NCBI RefSeq assembly: GCF_000185305.1 | Contig: NZ_GL622200.1 | Span: 823,252 to 887,251, forward strand | DNA: 64,000 bases | Direction: 5' to 3' | Origin: Aggregatibacter segnis ATCC 33393 | GTDB taxonomy: Bacteria; Pseudomonadota; Gammaproteobacteria; Enterobacterales; Pasteurellaceae | Notes under the pieces: generated by a model | Seen by the model: the letters and a program-made list of their open reading frames with translations, nothing else | Database searches by the model: none | What the model was told of the DNA's origin: nothing | In this document: one piece after another, positions 1-11,333 of the stretch | Layout of the letters: each line of letters begins with the position of its first letter | Numbering within the stretch: the stretch's first letter is position 1 | Translations under genes and position numbers: made by a program

Positions 1-2
1 CG

Positions 3-776
3 TTAATGTGATTTTTTCGCTAAAATCGACCGCACTTTTTCCAAATCTTCGGTGGTATCCACACCCACAGCCGGCACTTCTTTGGCGAGTTCTACATGAA
101 TTTTTTCGCCGTTCCAAAGCACGCGTAGCTGTTCCAGTTTTTCGATGTGTTCTAATGCGGTCGGTTGCCATTGCACATATTGTTTAATGAAACCGGCTCG
201 ATAAGCATAAATCCCAATATGGCGTAGGTATTGTGTGTTCAGTTGCAATTTTGCTACGTCATCCATTTGCGCAAATTGATCGCGATCCCAAGGAATCACT
301 GCACGGGAGAAATAAAGCACATAGCCGTCTTTGTCGGTTAGCACTTTCACCACGTTGGGATTAAATAACTCCTCAGGCTCGTCGATATTAACCGCAAGGC
401 TTGCCATGTTGACAGGGTAGTTAGCGAGATTTTCTGCCACTTGTTTGACGATCACCGGTGGAATAAGCGGTTCATCACCTTGAATGTTCACGATGATTTC
501 GTTGTCGGGAATCGCCAGTTTTTCAACCACTTCAGCTAAACGTTCTGTGCCGGAGTTGTGGCTTTCTGCCGTCATGCATACTTCTGCACCAAAATTTTTG
601 GTGGCGGCAGCCACCTGTTCATTGTCGGTCGCGATAATAATTCGGCTAGCACCGGATTGTTTGGCTTGTTCAAAAACATGTTGAATCATTGGCTTGCCGG
701 CAATGTCCGCCAATGGCTTGCCCGGTAAACGGCTGGAGGCGTAACGGGCGGGAATGATTACAGTGAATTGGGTCAT
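3..776 (-). CDS. kdsB: 3-deoxy-manno-octulosonate cytidylyltransferase (CMP-KDO synthetase)
   Basis: Activates KDO with CTP to give CMP-KDO, the donor for the inner core of lipopolysaccharide; cytosolic. The 257-residue product opens with the nucleotidyltransferase signature ([16 protein letters not shown] near residues 7-22) and has the metal/nucleotide motif QGDEPLIP near residue 100. Length is normal for the family. It is the last gene of a minus-strand cluster msbA-lpxK-ycaR-kdsB devoted to lipid A and core assembly, and starts one base after the ycaR stop, so the two are probably translationally coupled. An uptake signal lies inside its 3' end (about 32-40). Confidence 0.97.
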   Translation of the reverse strand: MTQFTVIIPARYASSRLPGKPLADIAGKPMIQHVFEQAKQSGASRIIIATDNEQVAAATKNFGAEVCMTAESHNSGTERLAEVVEKLAIPDNEIIVNIQGDEPLIPPVIVKQVAENLANYPVNMASLAVNIDEPEELFNPNVVKVLTDKDGYVLYFSRAVIPWDRDQFAQMDDVAKLQLNTQYLRHIGIYAYRAGFIKQYVQWQPTALEHIEKLEQLRVLWNGEKIHVELAKEVPAVGVDTTEDLEKVRSILAKKSH

Positions 777-777
777 G

Positions 778-957
778 TTATTGTTCCTCTGATTGGCTTA
801 ATGTTTCTGCCTGTTCTGCTAATAATATCGGAATACCGTTTTTGATCGGGTAGGCAAGCTTTTCAATGCGACAAATTAAACGTTGATGTTGCTCATCGTA
901 TTCCAAATGTCCATGGCAAGTTGGACAAGCCACGATATCCAATAATTGTTTGTTCAT
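778..957 (-). CDS. ycaR: Trm112/YcaR family zinc-ribbon-like small protein
   Basis: A 59-residue product (starts [18 protein letters not shown]) of the YcaR/Trm112 family. The [11 protein letters not shown] segment and the later C in [13 protein letters not shown] are typical; the full four-cysteine zinc set is not present. E. coli ycaR also lies between lpxK and kdsB, so order and identity agree. Its exact role is unknown; Trm112 proteins in general bind and stabilise methyltransferases. The stop codon is separated from the kdsB start by a single base. Confidence 0.9.
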   Translation of the reverse strand: MNKQLLDIVACPTCHGHLEYDEQHQRLICRIEKLAYPIKNGIPILLAEQAETLSQSEEQ

Positions 958-963
958 GGTATT

Positions 964-1944
964 TTACTTTGATTTTTGACCGCACTTTTGCGCGATTTTT
1001 TGAATCAGTTGCTGTGTTTTATTCCCTTGGATTTCTGTGGTTACCGGCACATACCACCAATTTTCTTGCGCAAAGGCGAGACACTTCACCGCATCTTTTT
1101 CGGTCATGAAGAGCGGTTGATTTTTATCGAATTTATCAAACAAAGACACGGTAAAAGCCTGATGATCTTGGAAGGCTTGGGTTTCGCTTAATGTGATTCC
1201 CTGTTGTTCTAACATCGCAAAAAAGCGTGGTGGATTGCCGATACCGGCAATAGCCGTGGCGTGGTTAAATTCATTTAACGGACGTTGCGCTTTGGTTACT
1301 AAATTTACGGCGTATTGTGGTTTTAAGAGCATCACCGCATCGCTGTATTGATTTTCTGCGCCGTTGGTAATAATGAAATCGACGGATTGTAAACGGCTTG
1401 GTAATTCGCGTAACGGGCCTGCCGGTAACAAGAAACCGTTGCCTAGACCACGTTGAGCATCCATGATCACGATTTCAACATCACGCTGTAATTTGTAATG
1501 TTGTAAACCGTCATCGCTAATGATGACATCACAAGGCGTATGTTGTAATAGACATTCGATGGCTTGTTGGCGATTGGGTGAAATGCAAACCGGGGCTTGG
1601 GTCCGTGTGGCAATTAAAACCGGCTCATCACCGGCTTGCACCGGATCACTGGTCGGTGTGACCAACAAAGGATAAGTTTTGGCTTGGCTGCCATAACCTC
1701 TGGAAATCACCCCAGCATTCAGACCGCACTTGCGAAGTTCTTCAACCAACCAAATCACCGCGGGTGTTTTTCCGTTTCCGCCCACAGATAAATTGCCGAC
1801 AACCACGACGGGAACCGGTGCGCGATAGGATTTTAAGACATCAAAGCGAAAGAGCGATCGACGAAACGTGCTAATCAGCCAAAATAACAAGGAGAAAGGG
1901 CAGAGTAGCCATGTGATCCACGAACGGGAATACCAAAACTGCAT
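964..1944 (-). CDS. lpxK: Tetraacyldisaccharide 4'-kinase
   Basis: Phosphorylates the 4' position of the disaccharide-1-phosphate to give lipid IVA, at the inner membrane. The 326-residue product has an N-terminal hydrophobic segment (residues 10-26) and the P-loop [12 protein letters not shown] at residues 50-61, both typical of LpxK. A clear AAGGAG sits 7 nt before the ATG. It follows msbA by 18 nt and precedes ycaR by 6 nt, so it is in the same transcription unit. Two uptake signals lie inside the gene. Confidence 0.97.
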   Translation of the reverse strand: MQFWYSRSWITWLLCPFSLLFWLISTFRRSLFRFDVLKSYRAPVPVVVVGNLSVGGNGKTPAVIWLVEELRKCGLNAGVISRGYGSQAKTYPLLVTPTSDPVQAGDEPVLIATRTQAPVCISPNRQQAIECLLQHTPCDVIISDDGLQHYKLQRDVEIVIMDAQRGLGNGFLLPAGPLRELPSRLQSVDFIITNGAENQYSDAVMLLKPQYAVNLVTKAQRPLNEFNHATAIAGIGNPPRFFAMLEQQGITLSETQAFQDHQAFTVSLFDKFDKNQPLFMTEKDAVKCLAFAQENWWYVPVTTEIQGNKTQQLIQKIAQKCGQKSK

Positions 1945-1962
1945 ACTTTCTCCTTAGGTTAA

Positions 1963-3711
1963 TTATTGACTGAACTGCATGCCGTGTAATTGTTTATATG
2001 CACCGCCTTGTGCCAATAGGGCTTGGTGGTTGCCGCGTTCTTTAATTTGTCCGTTTTCAATGACAAGAATTTCGTCCGCTTTTTCAATGGTGGATAAACG
2101 ATGCGCGATCACCAAAACGGTACGATCTTTTTGAATTTCTTCCAATGCGGCTTGAATCGCACGCTCGGATTCCGTATCTAAAGCCGAGGTCGCTTCATCT
2201 AAAATTAGCACCGGTGAATTACGCAATAAGGCACGAGCAATAGCTAAACGTTGGCGTTGACCGCCGGATAAGCTGGCGCCATTTTCACCGATAACGGTAT
2301 CCAACCCATTTTCTAAATGTTCGATAAATTCCATTGCGTGTGCCGCTTTTGCTGCGTTGATGATTTCTTCACGGCTATATTTATCTTTTGCTGCATAAGC
2401 GATGTTATTGGCGATGGTATCGTTGAATAAGTGCACTTGTTGTGAGACGACAGCGCAATTTTCGCGTAAATCCGATAGGCGATAATCTTGAATATTCACG
2501 CCGTCTAATAGAATTTCACCTTGGGTGACATCATAGAAGCGGGTTACTAAATTCGCGATGGTAGATTTACCGGAACCGGAACGCCCCACTAATGCCACAG
2601 TTTTGCCATGGGGAATGTGGAAAGAAATATTATCCAAGGCAAGTTCTTCTTTGCCCTCATAGCGAAAGGTGACATTTTTAAATTCAAGGTCGCCTTTGAC
2701 ATTGTCCGCTTTATGCGTACCGGTATCTTTTTCCGTTTCCATATCTAAAATACCGAACAAGGTTTGACAGGCTGCCATACCACGTTGGAATTGAGCGTTG
2801 ACGTTCGTTAAGGATTTTAACGGACGCATTAGCGCAAGCATGGAAGAGAAAACAACGGTAAATGTCCCCGCACTTAAGTTTTGATCCATGATGGAAGGGA
2901 AACTCGCGAGGTATAACACGGCGGCAAGGGCAAACGAGGCAATGATTTGCACCACAGGATCGGCAATGGCATCTGCTGCAGTCATTTTCATGCCTTTACG
3001 GCGCATATCATTGCTGACGTGATTGAAACGTTCTTCTTCAATAATTTGGCCACCGAAAGAAAGAACCACTTTATGCCCTTTTAACATTTGTTCTGCCGTT
3101 GAGGTTAAATCCCCCATGGAGTTTTGCATGTTACGGCTTAAATTGCGGAATTTCTTCGATACCATGCTGATTAAGATACCGATGATGGGCCCGATAACAA
3201 AAAGCACCAAAGAGAGTTGCCAGCTGGTATAAAGCATGACGCAAAGGAGAGAAATTAAATAAGCCCCCTCACGCACGATGGTAATCAATGATCCGGAAGA
3301 GGCATTGGCGATCATTTCGGAGTCATAAGTGATACGGGAAAGCAGTTTTCCTGCAGCATTTTTATCAAAAAAGCTGACCGGCATAAACATTAAATGTTTG
3401 AATAAACGCCGACGCATGGTCATCACCACTTTACCGGAAACCCAAGCCAAGCAATAGTTGGAAATAAAGCTGGACACGCCGCGTAAGATAATGATTAACA
3501 CAACAAAGACAGACATGTATTTCAAAAATGATGCGTCTGCTTTACCAAAGCCCTCATCTAATAAGGGTTTGAGTAGGAAAATTAAGCCGGAGTCGGTTAG
3601 AGCGTTGAGAATTAAGGCAACAGCGGAAACAATCAAACCGGCTTTATACGGACTAATCATTGGCCACAGACGCTTGAAGGTTTGCATAGTAGAAAGATCT
3701 TGATCTTGCAT
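1963..3711 (-). CDS. msbA: Lipid A export ABC transporter (permease-ATPase fusion)
   Basis: Flips lipid A-core across the inner membrane as a homodimer. The 582-residue product has a six-helix exporter domain, then an ATPase with Walker A GRSGSGKS near residues 375-383, signature [15 protein letters not shown] and Walker [15 protein letters not shown] start it at ATG 3711 ([13 protein letters not shown]), the usual MsbA N-terminus. An in-frame GTG-type start at 3792 would add 27 residues unlike the family and overlap comEC. With the chosen start there are 44 nt between comEC and msbA. It heads the LPS cluster. Confidence 0.95.
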   Translation of the reverse strand: MQDQDLSTMQTFKRLWPMISPYKAGLIVSAVALILNALTDSGLIFLLKPLLDEGFGKADASFLKYMSVFVVLIIILRGVSSFISNYCLAWVSGKVVMTMRRRLFKHLMFMPVSFFDKNAAGKLLSRITYDSEMIANASSGSLITIVREGAYLISLLCVMLYTSWQLSLVLFVIGPIIGILISMVSKKFRNLSRNMQNSMGDLTSTAEQMLKGHKVVLSFGGQIIEEERFNHVSNDMRRKGMKMTAADAIADPVVQIIASFALAAVLYLASFPSIMDQNLSAGTFTVVFSSMLALMRPLKSLTNVNAQFQRGMAACQTLFGILDMETEKDTGTHKADNVKGDLEFKNVTFRYEGKEELALDNISFHIPHGKTVALVGRSGSGKSTIANLVTRFYDVTQGEILLDGVNIQDYRLSDLRENCAVVSQQVHLFNDTIANNIAYAAKDKYSREEIINAAKAAHAMEFIEHLENGLDTVIGENGASLSGGQRQRLAIARALLRNSPVLILDEATSALDTESERAIQAALEEIQKDRTVLVIAHRLSTIEKADEILVIENGQIKERGNHQALLAQGGAYKQLHGMQFSQ

Positions 3712-3755
3712 AATAATTTCTGTCTTTGGGTCAAAAATAATGGCGCATTGTACCT

Positions 3756-6185
3756 TTATTTGCCCTTCAAGCCAATTAATCTGCGATACCATGGCGAAAA
3801 TTCCGCCCGTGCAGTTTGAATTTCTATTTTATTTTCATGAAATAATAAAGTAATTTGACCTGTTTCTGCCGTATTGTAACTTTGCGTACCTTGCTGTTTT
3901 AGCCTTGCCATCACATCACCGTTCGGAAAATGCCACGGATTCCAACGCCCGCTGGAGATTAACGCTATATCCGGCTGTGTGTGGCGCACTAATGCCTCTC
4001 CTGTCGAGGTTTTGCTGCCATGGTGTCCCACTTGTAGTACGTGGATTTTATCTAGCTTGGGTAAAATTTTGTATTCCACGCTGAGATCGGCATCGCCTGT
4101 TAGTAAAATATTGTATTTACCATCCGTTAATAGCAGCGTGCAGGAATCGGGATTTTCCGCACGGGACACGATGTTGTTGGGAGAAAGTACGGTAAAGTGT
4201 AATCCCTGCCATGTCCATTGTTTGTTGGCAAGGCAAAAAGTGCGGTCGTTTTCTTCCGTGTTTTTTTCGCCATAACGTTTTTGCGAAGCGGTGGTCAGTT
4301 GAATGTCGGGATAAGCGGCCAACATCGCGCGAGCACCGCCCGAATGATCGTTGTCATCATGGCTTAAAATCAGCCATTCCAACTGAATGCCTTGTCGCTG
4401 TAAATAAGGCAGAATTTCTAACTGCGCCATACTGCCGCCTTCCCAACTCGAGCCAGTGTCGTATAGCACGCCTTTGCCATCTTTCACGATCAAGGTGGCT
4501 AGCCCTTGCCCCACATCTAAGGTATCCAATTGCCAATTTGGGCGGGAAAGGTAGTGGTGCGCTAATGTAGTGTTGCAAAAAACAATCAATCCGCAACCTA
4601 ACCCGTAAATTGTCTTTTGTAAGGGAAAGCTTAAGGTGCGTTCAGCAGCGAGGTGAAATCCCTTTAAACGAGTGAGTTTTGCTAATTCCAATGTAGAAGA
4701 GAGAGGTTTCTGGGGTTTATAAACGTAATATAGCAAGCCTAAAAACAGGCAGGTTAAAACAAGCGTAATCCATAAACTGTGGGGAATAGAAATAGCCAGC
4801 CAATGATCCTGCAACGGGGCTAAAAGTGCGGTGATTTTTTCTGCCAGATCATTGGCAAGCCACCATGTATTCCAGCTGCCTTGGGTGAGCACAGCAAACA
4901 GTACCAACGGTACTAAAATGAAGCTATAAAGTGGCACGGCAATAAGATTGGTAATAAAACTGTTTAAGGAAATGCCATTAAAAAAGAACAATTGAATCGG
5001 CGTGAATAACCAAAGCAAACCAAGTTGCAAATGAAATAAACCGAAAACATACCGCACTTTTCTCCAGTGAGTATGAGTAAGCGGCTTGCCGCGCCAGTGT
5101 AATAAGGACAGCGGGAAACATTGATACCAAACAATTAAACAGGTGACTGCGCCCACTGATAGCCAAAAACTGGTGGAAAGCAATATGAGCGGATCGATAA
5201 AAATCAGTAGTGCGACCACTCGCAATAACAGTTGCCACACTGTCCAATGCAGTCTTAAATGCTGAATAGCGTAGAGTAAAGCGAGGGCAATTATGGCGCG
5301 TAGCGTGGGGATTGCCAGTCCTGCAAGTTGACTATAAAGCAGGGCTAAAATCATGCCGCAGAAAATTGGAAAGGTTGGGGTGATGTAATGGGTTGGAAAC
5401 GTAAATTGGAGTAAGCGCGCCAAGGCAAAGCCTAACATCATCGCCAGACCGATATGTAATCCTGAAATAGCAATCAAGTGTGCTGTGTTAGTTTTTTGAT
5501 AAATTTGCCATGTGGCGTTTTCGAGCCATGCCCGTTCGCCAAAACCTAGAGCCAATAACAACCCTTGTTGAGATAAATTTTCTATTTGTTGTCTTGCCTG
5601 ATGTAACGCCGTTTGTCGCCACGAAAAAAACTGTTCTATTTTGACCGCACTTTTCACTTCTGCCCACGCAGTGATGCGTTTACTGAAGTACCATTGTTGC
5701 CGATCAAAACCATCCTTATTGAGTCGAGAAGATATAGGGCGTAGGCGTAAGTCTCCCACATAACGTTCACCAATATTCACGTTTTGTTTAAGTTTCCAAT
5801 TGGCGTAGAGACGTTGTTCCGGCCGGTTATCCGCGAGCTTCGCACGGAGGATTAAGGTTTGATATTGTTGCTGATGTAGGATCTCTTCCACGATAAATTC
5901 GGTATGAATAGTTTTCGGCAAATGGGCAATGTTGTCCGCTTGGTTCAGCAACTGTATTGCCGGCTGATGTACATAAGCCAGATTGAGCGTGAACAAAAGT
6001 AGCCAAAGAAGCGAGTATTTCGTTTTATGACAGGATAAACCTCGGGCAAGCAAAATGAGCGGACATAAAAGAAGGGATAAATAAAGTGCCGTTTGCCAAG
6101 AGACTAAAAACCTATCGGGTAAAAACACCAAAGTGATACCGCTTACAATTAAACTTCCCGCAAATTTATCTAACGAAACACCCAC
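3756..6185 (-). CDS. comEC: ComEC/Rec2 competence DNA-uptake channel
   Basis: Inner-membrane channel that takes single-stranded DNA into the cytosol during natural transformation (rec2 in Haemophilus). The 809-residue product has N-terminal membrane helices, the DUF4131 and Competence domains with the conserved [12 protein letters not shown] segment, and a C-terminal metallo-beta-lactamase-like domain with [11 protein letters not shown] and GHHGSKTS. It is slightly longer than the E. coli homologue. The start is uncertain: 6185 is a GTG and no strong ribosome site is seen. At least four uptake signals lie in or next to it, fitting a naturally competent host. The gene lies directly upstream of msbA, as in H. 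influenzae. Confidence 0.95.
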   Translation of the reverse strand: MGVSLDKFAGSLIVSGITLVFLPDRFLVSWQTALYLSLLLCPLILLARGLSCHKTKYSLLWLLLFTLNLAYVHQPAIQLLNQADNIAHLPKTIHTEFIVEEILHQQQYQTLILRAKLADNRPEQRLYANWKLKQNVNIGERYVGDLRLRPISSRLNKDGFDRQQWYFSKRITAWAEVKSAVKIEQFFSWRQTALHQARQQIENLSQQGLLLALGFGERAWLENATWQIYQKTNTAHLIAISGLHIGLAMMLGFALARLLQFTFPTHYITPTFPIFCGMILALLYSQLAGLAIPTLRAIIALALLYAIQHLRLHWTVWQLLLRVVALLIFIDPLILLSTSFWLSVGAVTCLIVWYQCFPLSLLHWRGKPLTHTHWRKVRYVFGLFHLQLGLLWLFTPIQLFFFNGISLNSFITNLIAVPLYSFILVPLVLFAVLTQGSWNTWWLANDLAEKITALLAPLQDHWLAISIPHSLWITLVLTCLFLGLLYYVYKPQKPLSSTLELAKLTRLKGFHLAAERTLSFPLQKTIYGLGCGLIVFCNTTLAHHYLSRPNWQLDTLDVGQGLATLIVKDGKGVLYDTGSSWEGGSMAQLEILPYLQRQGIQLEWLILSHDDNDHSGGARAMLAAYPDIQLTTASQKRYGEKNTEENDRTFCLANKQWTWQGLHFTVLSPNNIVSRAENPDSCTLLLTDGKYNILLTGDADLSVEYKILPKLDKIHVLQVGHHGSKTSTGEALVRHTQPDIALISSGRWNPWHFPNGDVMARLKQQGTQSYNTAETGQITLLFHENKIEIQTARAEFSPWYRRLIGLKGK

Positions 6186-6477
6186 ATTTTTTACCGCACT
6201 TTTGTTCCATAGGAAGACTATGGAAGAATTGTGAAAGAGGGAAAATACGCTTTCAAAAATATTGGAATCTGAATCACAAAATTAAAAAAAATCCTTAGAA
6301 TACTGAATGGATATGCAAATATTATTTGATAAATAGGGTGAGTTCTGCTATTTATACGCCTTCAAAATTTGGCTCCATTTTTTAATCGGTTTTACTTTTG
6401 GGTAGTAATCATATTAAGCGCCACTGATTGTGGCCTTAATACTATGAAATGGATGAATTTTTTATTAGGAGATACAC
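6186..6477. other. Divergent intergenic region comEC / dksA
   Basis: This AT-rich stretch of 292 bases separates the divergent genes comEC and dksA and must hold both promoters. An uptake signal lies at about 6192-6200. A weak CRP-like element (TGTGA-N6-TTCCA read on the minus strand, around 6264-6279) is visible on the comEC side, but the second half-site is poor. No ORF, tRNA or clear terminator is seen. Confidence 0.5.
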
Positions 6478-6915
6478 ATGAGTAAAGCGTCTTTAAGTTT
6501 ATTGGCTTTAGCCGGCGTTGAGCCTTACAAAGAAAAGAAAGGCGAAGAATACATGAATGAGCACCAAGTGCTACATTTCAAAAAAATCCTTCAAGCCTGG
6601 CATGATCAAATTAGAGATGAAGCTTCTCGGACCGTTGCTCATATGCAAGATGAAGCGGCTAACTTCCCGGATCCGGCTGACCGCGCAACACAAGAAGAAG
6701 AGTTCAGTTTGGAATTACGTGCTCGTGATCGTGAACGCAAATTAATGAAGAAAATCGAAAATACATTGAAAAAATTGGATACAGACGATTTCGGCTATTG
6801 CGATTCTTGTGGCGTGGAAATTGGGATTAAACGCTTAGAAGCGCGTCCGACAGCAGATTTGTGTATCGACTGCAAAACATTAGCGGAAATTCGCGAAAAA
6901 CAAATGGTCGGTTAA
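6478..6915 (+). CDS. dksA: RNA polymerase-binding transcription factor DksA
   Basis: Binds the RNA polymerase secondary channel and works with ppGpp to regulate rRNA and amino-acid genes. The 145-residue product has the coiled-coil with acidic tip and a C-terminal zinc finger with cysteines at about 108, 111, 129 and 132 (YCDSCG...LCIDCK). A good AGGAG precedes the ATG. The closely related length and the following pcnB-folK pair match E. coli and H. influenzae. A USS-pair terminator follows. Confidence 0.97.
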   Translation: MSKASLSLLALAGVEPYKEKKGEEYMNEHQVLHFKKILQAWHDQIRDEASRTVAHMQDEAANFPDPADRATQEEEFSLELRARDRERKLMKKIENTLKKLDTDDFGYCDSCGVEIGIKRLEARPTADLCIDCKTLAEIREKQMVG

Positions 6916-6933
6916 TTCGACTAAAAATAGATA

Positions 6934-6974
6934 AAAGTGCGGTCAAAAAACACCTTATTTTTCGACCGCACTTT
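6934..6974 (+). terminator. USS-pair hairpin after dksA
   Basis: Two uptake signals in inverted orientation form an 11-bp stem (AAAGTGCGGTC / GACCGCACTTT), extended by A/T pairs in the loop. It lies 19 nt after the dksA stop and likely separates dksA from pcnB. Confidence 0.75.
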
Positions 6975-6993
6975 CACATTATTTTTCTGATAA

Positions 6994-7009
6994 ACGGAGA
7001 TCTCTTATC
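6994..7009 (+). promoter_or_regulatory. Shine-Dalgarno sequence and AUC start of pcnB
   Basis: ACGGAGA ends 6 nt before an ATC codon at 7007-7009 that is in frame with pcnB. The next usable codon, TTG 7031, lies about 31 nt from this site and has no ribosome site of its own. E. coli pcnB starts at AUU, and its first residues (FTRVANF) align with the FTYIKNL read from here, which supports AUC as the real start. Confidence 0.65.
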
Positions 7010-8488
7010 TTTACCTATATTAAAAATCTTTTGAGCAAGAAAATCAAAAAACATCCTGCTGCTCAAAATGACATTAAAGCCTCACCTAAAAGACCCTCTA
7101 TCACAGTGACTGAACCTGTAAAAAACAAGGCTCAGGGTTCATCCCACAATAAAAGAAACACACCTAAAAAAGATTTCAAACATAGCATTAAGGCATCCGC
7201 GCATGGCATTACGCCACGTATGTTTAATCGTAACGCATTGACGGTGGTGGAAAAATTGCAACGTCAAGGGTATGAAGCCTATGTGGTCGGTGGCTGTTTG
7301 CGCGACTTATTGCTCGGTAAGAAACCGAAAGATTTTGATGTGGCGACCAATGCGCGTCCGGAACAAATTCAAGCGGTTTTTCAACGTCAATGCCGTTTGG
7401 TTGGGCGACGTTTCCGTTTGGCGCACGTGATGTTTGGCCGTGAGATTATTGAAGTGGCGACGTTTCGCGCCGGCCATGCGGAGCATCATAATGAGAAACT
7501 AGCCAAGCAAAGCGAAGAGGGCATGCTATTACGCGATAACGTGTACGGCACCTTGGAGCAAGATGCGGAACGCCGTGATTTCAGCGTAAACGCGCTGTAT
7601 TACAATCCACAAGACAACACGTTGAAAGATTATTTCAACGGTATTGAAGATTTAAAAAACGGTAAATTACGTTTAATCGGCGATCCCGTTACTCGTTATC
7701 AGGAAGATCCGGTGCGCATGTTGCGCTCCATTCGCTTTATGGCGAAATTAGAGATGTTCTTAGATAAACCAAGTGAAGCGCCAATTAAATCCCTTGCCCA
7801 TTTACTCAAAAATATTCCACCGGCACGTTTATTTGAAGAAAGCTTGAAGTTATTGCAAAGCGGGCATGGTGTAAAAACATATCAGTTATTGCGTCAATAT
7901 GGCTTATTTGAACAACTGTTCCCGTTGTTGCCAACGTATTTCACTGAGCGTGAAGACAGCATGGCAGAAAAAATGATTTTGCGTGCGTTGATCTCCACTG
8001 ATGAACGCGTGGCAGATAAATTACCGATTAATCCGGCGTTCTTATTTGCCGCATTCTTCTGGTATCCATTGCGTGAAAGAGTGGAAACTCTAAAAAATGA
8101 AGGTGGTTTGAATAACAATGATGCCTATGCTTTGGCCTCTAACGATTTGCTGGATGTGTTATGTAATGCGTTAGCGGTGCCACGTCGTCATACCACGGTC
8201 ATTCGTGATATTTGGTCGCTACAGTTGCAGTTCTTAAAACGTACGCCGAAATCTGTGCAGCGAGCTATCGAACAATCAAAATTCCGTGCGGGCTTTGATT
8301 TATTAGTGATGCGCGCAGAAATTGAGGGCGGTGAAGCCGTTGAATTGGCGGCATGGTGGCATGAATATCAATTTAGCAACGAAAGCCAACGACAAGATTT
8401 GGTGAAAGAGTTGCCGAGTCAGCCGAGAAAACGCAAATATCATCGTCGAAAACGACATCATTCTGCGAAAAAGGCTAACCATGGATAA
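7007..8488 (+). CDS. pcnB: Poly(A) polymerase I
   Basis: Adds poly(A) tails to RNA 3' ends, promoting decay and controlling plasmid copy number through antisense RNAs. The product (493 residues from the AUC start; 485 from TTG 7031) has the nucleotidyltransferase core VGGCLRDLLLGKKPKDFDVATNA, whose DxD aspartates bind the metal, then the RNA-binding head domain and a basic tail (PRKRKYHRRKRHH). I choose AUC 7007 because of ribosome-site spacing and N-terminal similarity to the E. coli enzyme. The 3' end overlaps folK by 8 nt, so the two are coupled. Confidence 0.93.
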   Translation: MFTYIKNLLSKKIKKHPAAQNDIKASPKRPSITVTEPVKNKAQGSSHNKRNTPKKDFKHSIKASAHGITPRMFNRNALTVVEKLQRQGYEAYVVGGCLRDLLLGKKPKDFDVATNARPEQIQAVFQRQCRLVGRRFRLAHVMFGREIIEVATFRAGHAEHHNEKLAKQSEEGMLLRDNVYGTLEQDAERRDFSVNALYYNPQDNTLKDYFNGIEDLKNGKLRLIGDPVTRYQEDPVRMLRSIRFMAKLEMFLDKPSEAPIKSLAHLLKNIPPARLFEESLKLLQSGHGVKTYQLLRQYGLFEQLFPLLPTYFTEREDSMAEKMILRALISTDERVADKLPINPAFLFAAFFWYPLRERVETLKNEGGLNNNDAYALASNDLLDVLCNALAVPRRHTTVIRDIWSLQLQFLKRTPKSVQRAIEQSKFRAGFDLLVMRAEIEGGEAVELAAWWHEYQFSNESQRQDLVKELPSQPRKRKYHRRKRHHSAKKANHG

Positions 8489-8987
8489 GGTGTATATTGC
8501 CTTGGGAAGTAACCTTGCTAATCCTCAGGCGCAACTGATTTCTGCATTAAAGTCGATGAATCAACTGCCAGGCTCAAGATTGGTGGCAGTGAGTTCTTTT
8601 TATCAAAGTAAGCCTCTTGGCCCACAAGATCAGCCGGATTATGTGAATGCCGTGACTTGTTTGGAAACCTCACTTGCGCCTCTTGCATTGTTGGATGAAT
8701 TACAACGCATTGAATATGAACAAGGTCGTGTGCGTCTGCGTCGTTGGGGAGAGCGTACATTGGATTTGGATATTTTGCTTTACGCCGAGCACATTATTCA
8801 GTCTGAACGCCTGACAGTGCCACATTATGATATGCACCAGCGTGAATTTGTGATTATTCCGTTGGCAGAAATTGCGCCTCATCTTTCGTTGCCAAATGGG
8901 CAATCAATTCAAACGCTTGTGCAGAAATTTGCCGATCATCAAATGGTGATTGTGAAACACAAAAATGAAATCCACCTCAAAAACTGA
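8481..8987 (+). CDS. folK: 2-amino-4-hydroxy-6-hydroxymethyldihydropteridine pyrophosphokinase
   Basis: Transfers pyrophosphate from ATP to hydroxymethyldihydropterin in folate synthesis; cytosolic. The 168-residue product begins YIALGSNLANP and contains FYQSKPLGPQDQPDYVNAV and RWGERTLDLDILLY, the diagnostic HPPK motifs with the metal-binding DLD. It overlaps the end of pcnB by 8 nt, the same arrangement as in E. coli. Confidence 0.97.
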   Translation: MDKVYIALGSNLANPQAQLISALKSMNQLPGSRLVAVSSFYQSKPLGPQDQPDYVNAVTCLETSLAPLALLDELQRIEYEQGRVRLRRWGERTLDLDILLYAEHIIQSERLTVPHYDMHQREFVIIPLAEIAPHLSLPNGQSIQTLVQKFADHQMVIVKHKNEIHLKN

Positions 8988-9063
8988 CCGCACTTTTCAC
9001 TTTGAATAACAGGTTATTTAGACAAAAAGAACGAATTTGTTAATTCAATCCTTTCGGTAAATA

Positions 9064-9090
9064 AAAAGGCTTTCATCACGAAAGCCTTTT
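9064..9090. terminator. Bidirectional terminator between folK and pta
   Basis: An 11-bp stem AAAAGGCTTTC / GAAAGCCTTTT with a 5-nt loop, flanked by A- and T-runs, sits between the convergent genes folK and pta and can serve both. Confidence 0.85.
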
Positions 9091-9126
9091 CTTTTGCACG
9101 AAAGTGCGGTGTGTTTTTCAAGCGTT

Positions 9127-11262
9127 TTATTGTGTTGCTTGAATTGCCGTTAATGCAATGGTGTACACAATATCATCAACTAACGCACCACGGGACAAGT
9201 CGTTCACCGGTTTGCGCATACCTTGGAGCATCGGGCCGATAGAAACAAGGTCGGCGGAACGTTGAACCGCTTTATAGGTGGTGTTACCGGTATTCAGATC
9301 CGGGAAGATGAATACGGTGGCTTGACCGGCAACCGGAGAATTTGGTGCTTTAGAACGAGCCACATCTTCCATCACCGCGGCATCGTATTGTAATGGACCA
9401 TCGATGAGTAAATCAGGGCGTTTTTCTTTCGCAATACGAGTCGCTTCTTTTACTTTTTCAACGTCTGCACCGCTACCGGAAGAGCCGGTAGAATAGGAGA
9501 TCATCGCCACTTTCGGTTCGATACCGAAGGATTTCGCTGATTCGGCAGATTGAATCGCAATTTCCGCGAGTTGTTCTGCGGTCGGATCCGGGTTCACCGC
9601 GCAGTCACCGTAAACCAATACTTGATCCGGTAACAACATGAAGAAGATGGAAGAGATAATGGAGCTGCCCGGTGCGGTTTTGATAATTTGCATCGGTGGG
9701 CGAATGGTGTTGGCTGTGGTGTGAACTGCGCCGGATACCAAACCGTCAACTTCGTTGGCTTCTAACATCATGGTGCCAAGTACAACGTTATCTTCTAATT
9801 GTTCACGCGCCATGGTTTCTGTCATGCCTTTGGCTTTACGTAATTCCACTAAACGCGCGACATAGTTTTCACGCACGCTTGCCGGGTCAACAACCGTAAT
9901 ACCTTTGACTAATTTCACACCTTGAGATTCAGCAACGCGTTTTACTTCTTCAGGGTTGGCTAACAAGATACATTCTGCGATACCGCGTTCGGCACATAAG
10001 ATGGCTGCTTTGATTGTACGTGGTTCATCGCCTTCCGGTAAGACGATACGTTTATTCGCCGCACGTGCTAATTCCGTTAATTGGAAGCGGAATGCCGGTG
10101 GTGATAGACGACGTAAACGGCTTGAAGCTTCAACTAATCCGTTAACGAAGGCGGCATCTAATTTTTCGCTAGTATAGCGTTTGATGTTTTCAATGCGCTC
10201 TTTATCGTCAACCGGTACTTCAAGGTTAAAGTTTTGTAGGCTTAAAGCCGTTTGCCAGGTGTTGCCTTCAATACGGAAAACCGGCAATTTTTTGTTTTCA
10301 AAAACATGCTGACAAAGTTTGTTGATTTGTGGATCTAATTTGTAACCGCCGGTTAATAATAAACCACCGATTTCAATACCGTTGGATACCGCAAGTGCCG
10401 CTGCCACGATCACATCCGGGCGGTCAGCAGAAACCACGAGTAAGCTTCCGGCACGGAAGTGTTCCACCATATTTGGCAAGCTTCTTGCACAGAAAGTGAT
10501 ACCGCGAATACGACGGTTTACATCGCCTTCATTAAGAATGGATGCGCCTAAATGTTTAATTAAATCAATCGCACGGGTTGCAATAAGATCAGCAGACCAT
10601 GGGATACATGCCAGTAAGTTGAGCTGGCTTTGTGCGAATAATTTTACCAACTCGGATTCGCTGTTGTGGCTGTGTTGGAAAGAATCGAAAATTTCGCTTA
10701 AATCTGGGCGGGTTCTGCCGGATTCATCCACTGGCGCATTGAATTTGTTCACGATCACGCCAAGAAGATTTTTATTGCCTTGACCACCGAACAGAGAAGC
10801 AGCTGCTTCTACACGTTCTTTTAATTGTGCTGGCGTTTCTGTGGCCGGTGCCGCAACTAATACGATTTCTGCATCAAGTGCTTGGGCGATTTCGTAGTTA
10901 ATGCTATTGGCAAAAGAATGTTTGCGGGTTGGAATCAAGCCTTCCACAATGACAATTTCATTGTTTTTAGCAAGGCGTTGGTGATTTTCAACGATTTTTT
11001 CTAATAAAACATCAGATTGATTTTGACCGATCAGCGATTCTGCCACGCTTAGCATAAACGGCTCAGCCGTTTCTAAACCGGTGCTGGTGCGCACGATAGA
11101 GGTTGTGCGGTCGATAATATCTTCACCGGTATTTGGTTGAGAAATAGGTTTCATGAAACCGACTTTGGCACCTTTTTGTTCAAGTGCGTTGATTAAACCA
11201 AGACTTACGCTGGTTAAACCCACGCCGGTGCTAATCGGAATTAAAATAATAGTACGAGACAT
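9127..11262 (-). CDS. pta: Phosphate acetyltransferase
   Basis: Interconverts acetyl-CoA and acetyl phosphate; with AckA it forms the acetate overflow and ATP-yielding pathway. The 711-residue product is the long form: N-terminal AAA/DRTGG regulatory region (residues 1 to about 350) and C-terminal PTA_PTB catalytic domain starting near [16 protein letters not shown]. It lies 71 nt downstream of ackA on the same strand with an intrinsic terminator-like hairpin between them, so it may be expressed at a lower level than ackA or partly from its own promoter. Confidence 0.97.
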   Translation of the reverse strand: MSRTIILIPISTGVGLTSVSLGLINALEQKGAKVGFMKPISQPNTGEDIIDRTTSIVRTSTGLETAEPFMLSVAESLIGQNQSDVLLEKIVENHQRLAKNNEIVIVEGLIPTRKHSFANSINYEIAQALDAEIVLVAAPATETPAQLKERVEAAASLFGGQGNKNLLGVIVNKFNAPVDESGRTRPDLSEIFDSFQHSHNSESELVKLFAQSQLNLLACIPWSADLIATRAIDLIKHLGASILNEGDVNRRIRGITFCARSLPNMVEHFRAGSLLVVSADRPDVIVAAALAVSNGIEIGGLLLTGGYKLDPQINKLCQHVFENKKLPVFRIEGNTWQTALSLQNFNLEVPVDDKERIENIKRYTSEKLDAAFVNGLVEASSRLRRLSPPAFRFQLTELARAANKRIVLPEGDEPRTIKAAILCAERGIAECILLANPEEVKRVAESQGVKLVKGITVVDPASVRENYVARLVELRKAKGMTETMAREQLEDNVVLGTMMLEANEVDGLVSGAVHTTANTIRPPMQIIKTAPGSSIISSIFFMLLPDQVLVYGDCAVNPDPTAEQLAEIAIQSAESAKSFGIEPKVAMISYSTGSSGSGADVEKVKEATRIAKEKRPDLLIDGPLQYDAAVMEDVARSKAPNSPVAGQATVFIFPDLNTGNTTYKAVQRSADLVSIGPMLQGMRKPVNDLSRGALVDDIVYTIALTAIQATQ

Positions 11263-11296
11263 AATTTACCTTCGATTGGAATAGAGGATTAAAAAG

Positions 11297-11321
11297 AAAC
11301 TGCCGAATAAATCGGCAGTTT
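11297..11321 (-). terminator. Attenuator-like terminator between ackA and pta
   Basis: On the minus strand a 10-bp stem (AAACTGCCGA / TCGGCAGTTT) with a 5-nt loop is followed by CTTTTTA. It should stop part of the ackA transcripts before pta. Confidence 0.7.
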
Positions 11322-11333
11322 ATAGATTCCGTT

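Noticed and set aside
4211-4570. 119-codon plus-strand ORF inside comEC
   Set aside because: It lies antisense to the conserved metallo-beta-lactamase region of comEC and its product has no plausible motif; a shadow frame.
6261-6282. CRP-S competence promoter site before comEC
   Set aside because: One half-site is near consensus but the other is poor, and spacing to a -10 is wrong. Too weak to annotate as a site.
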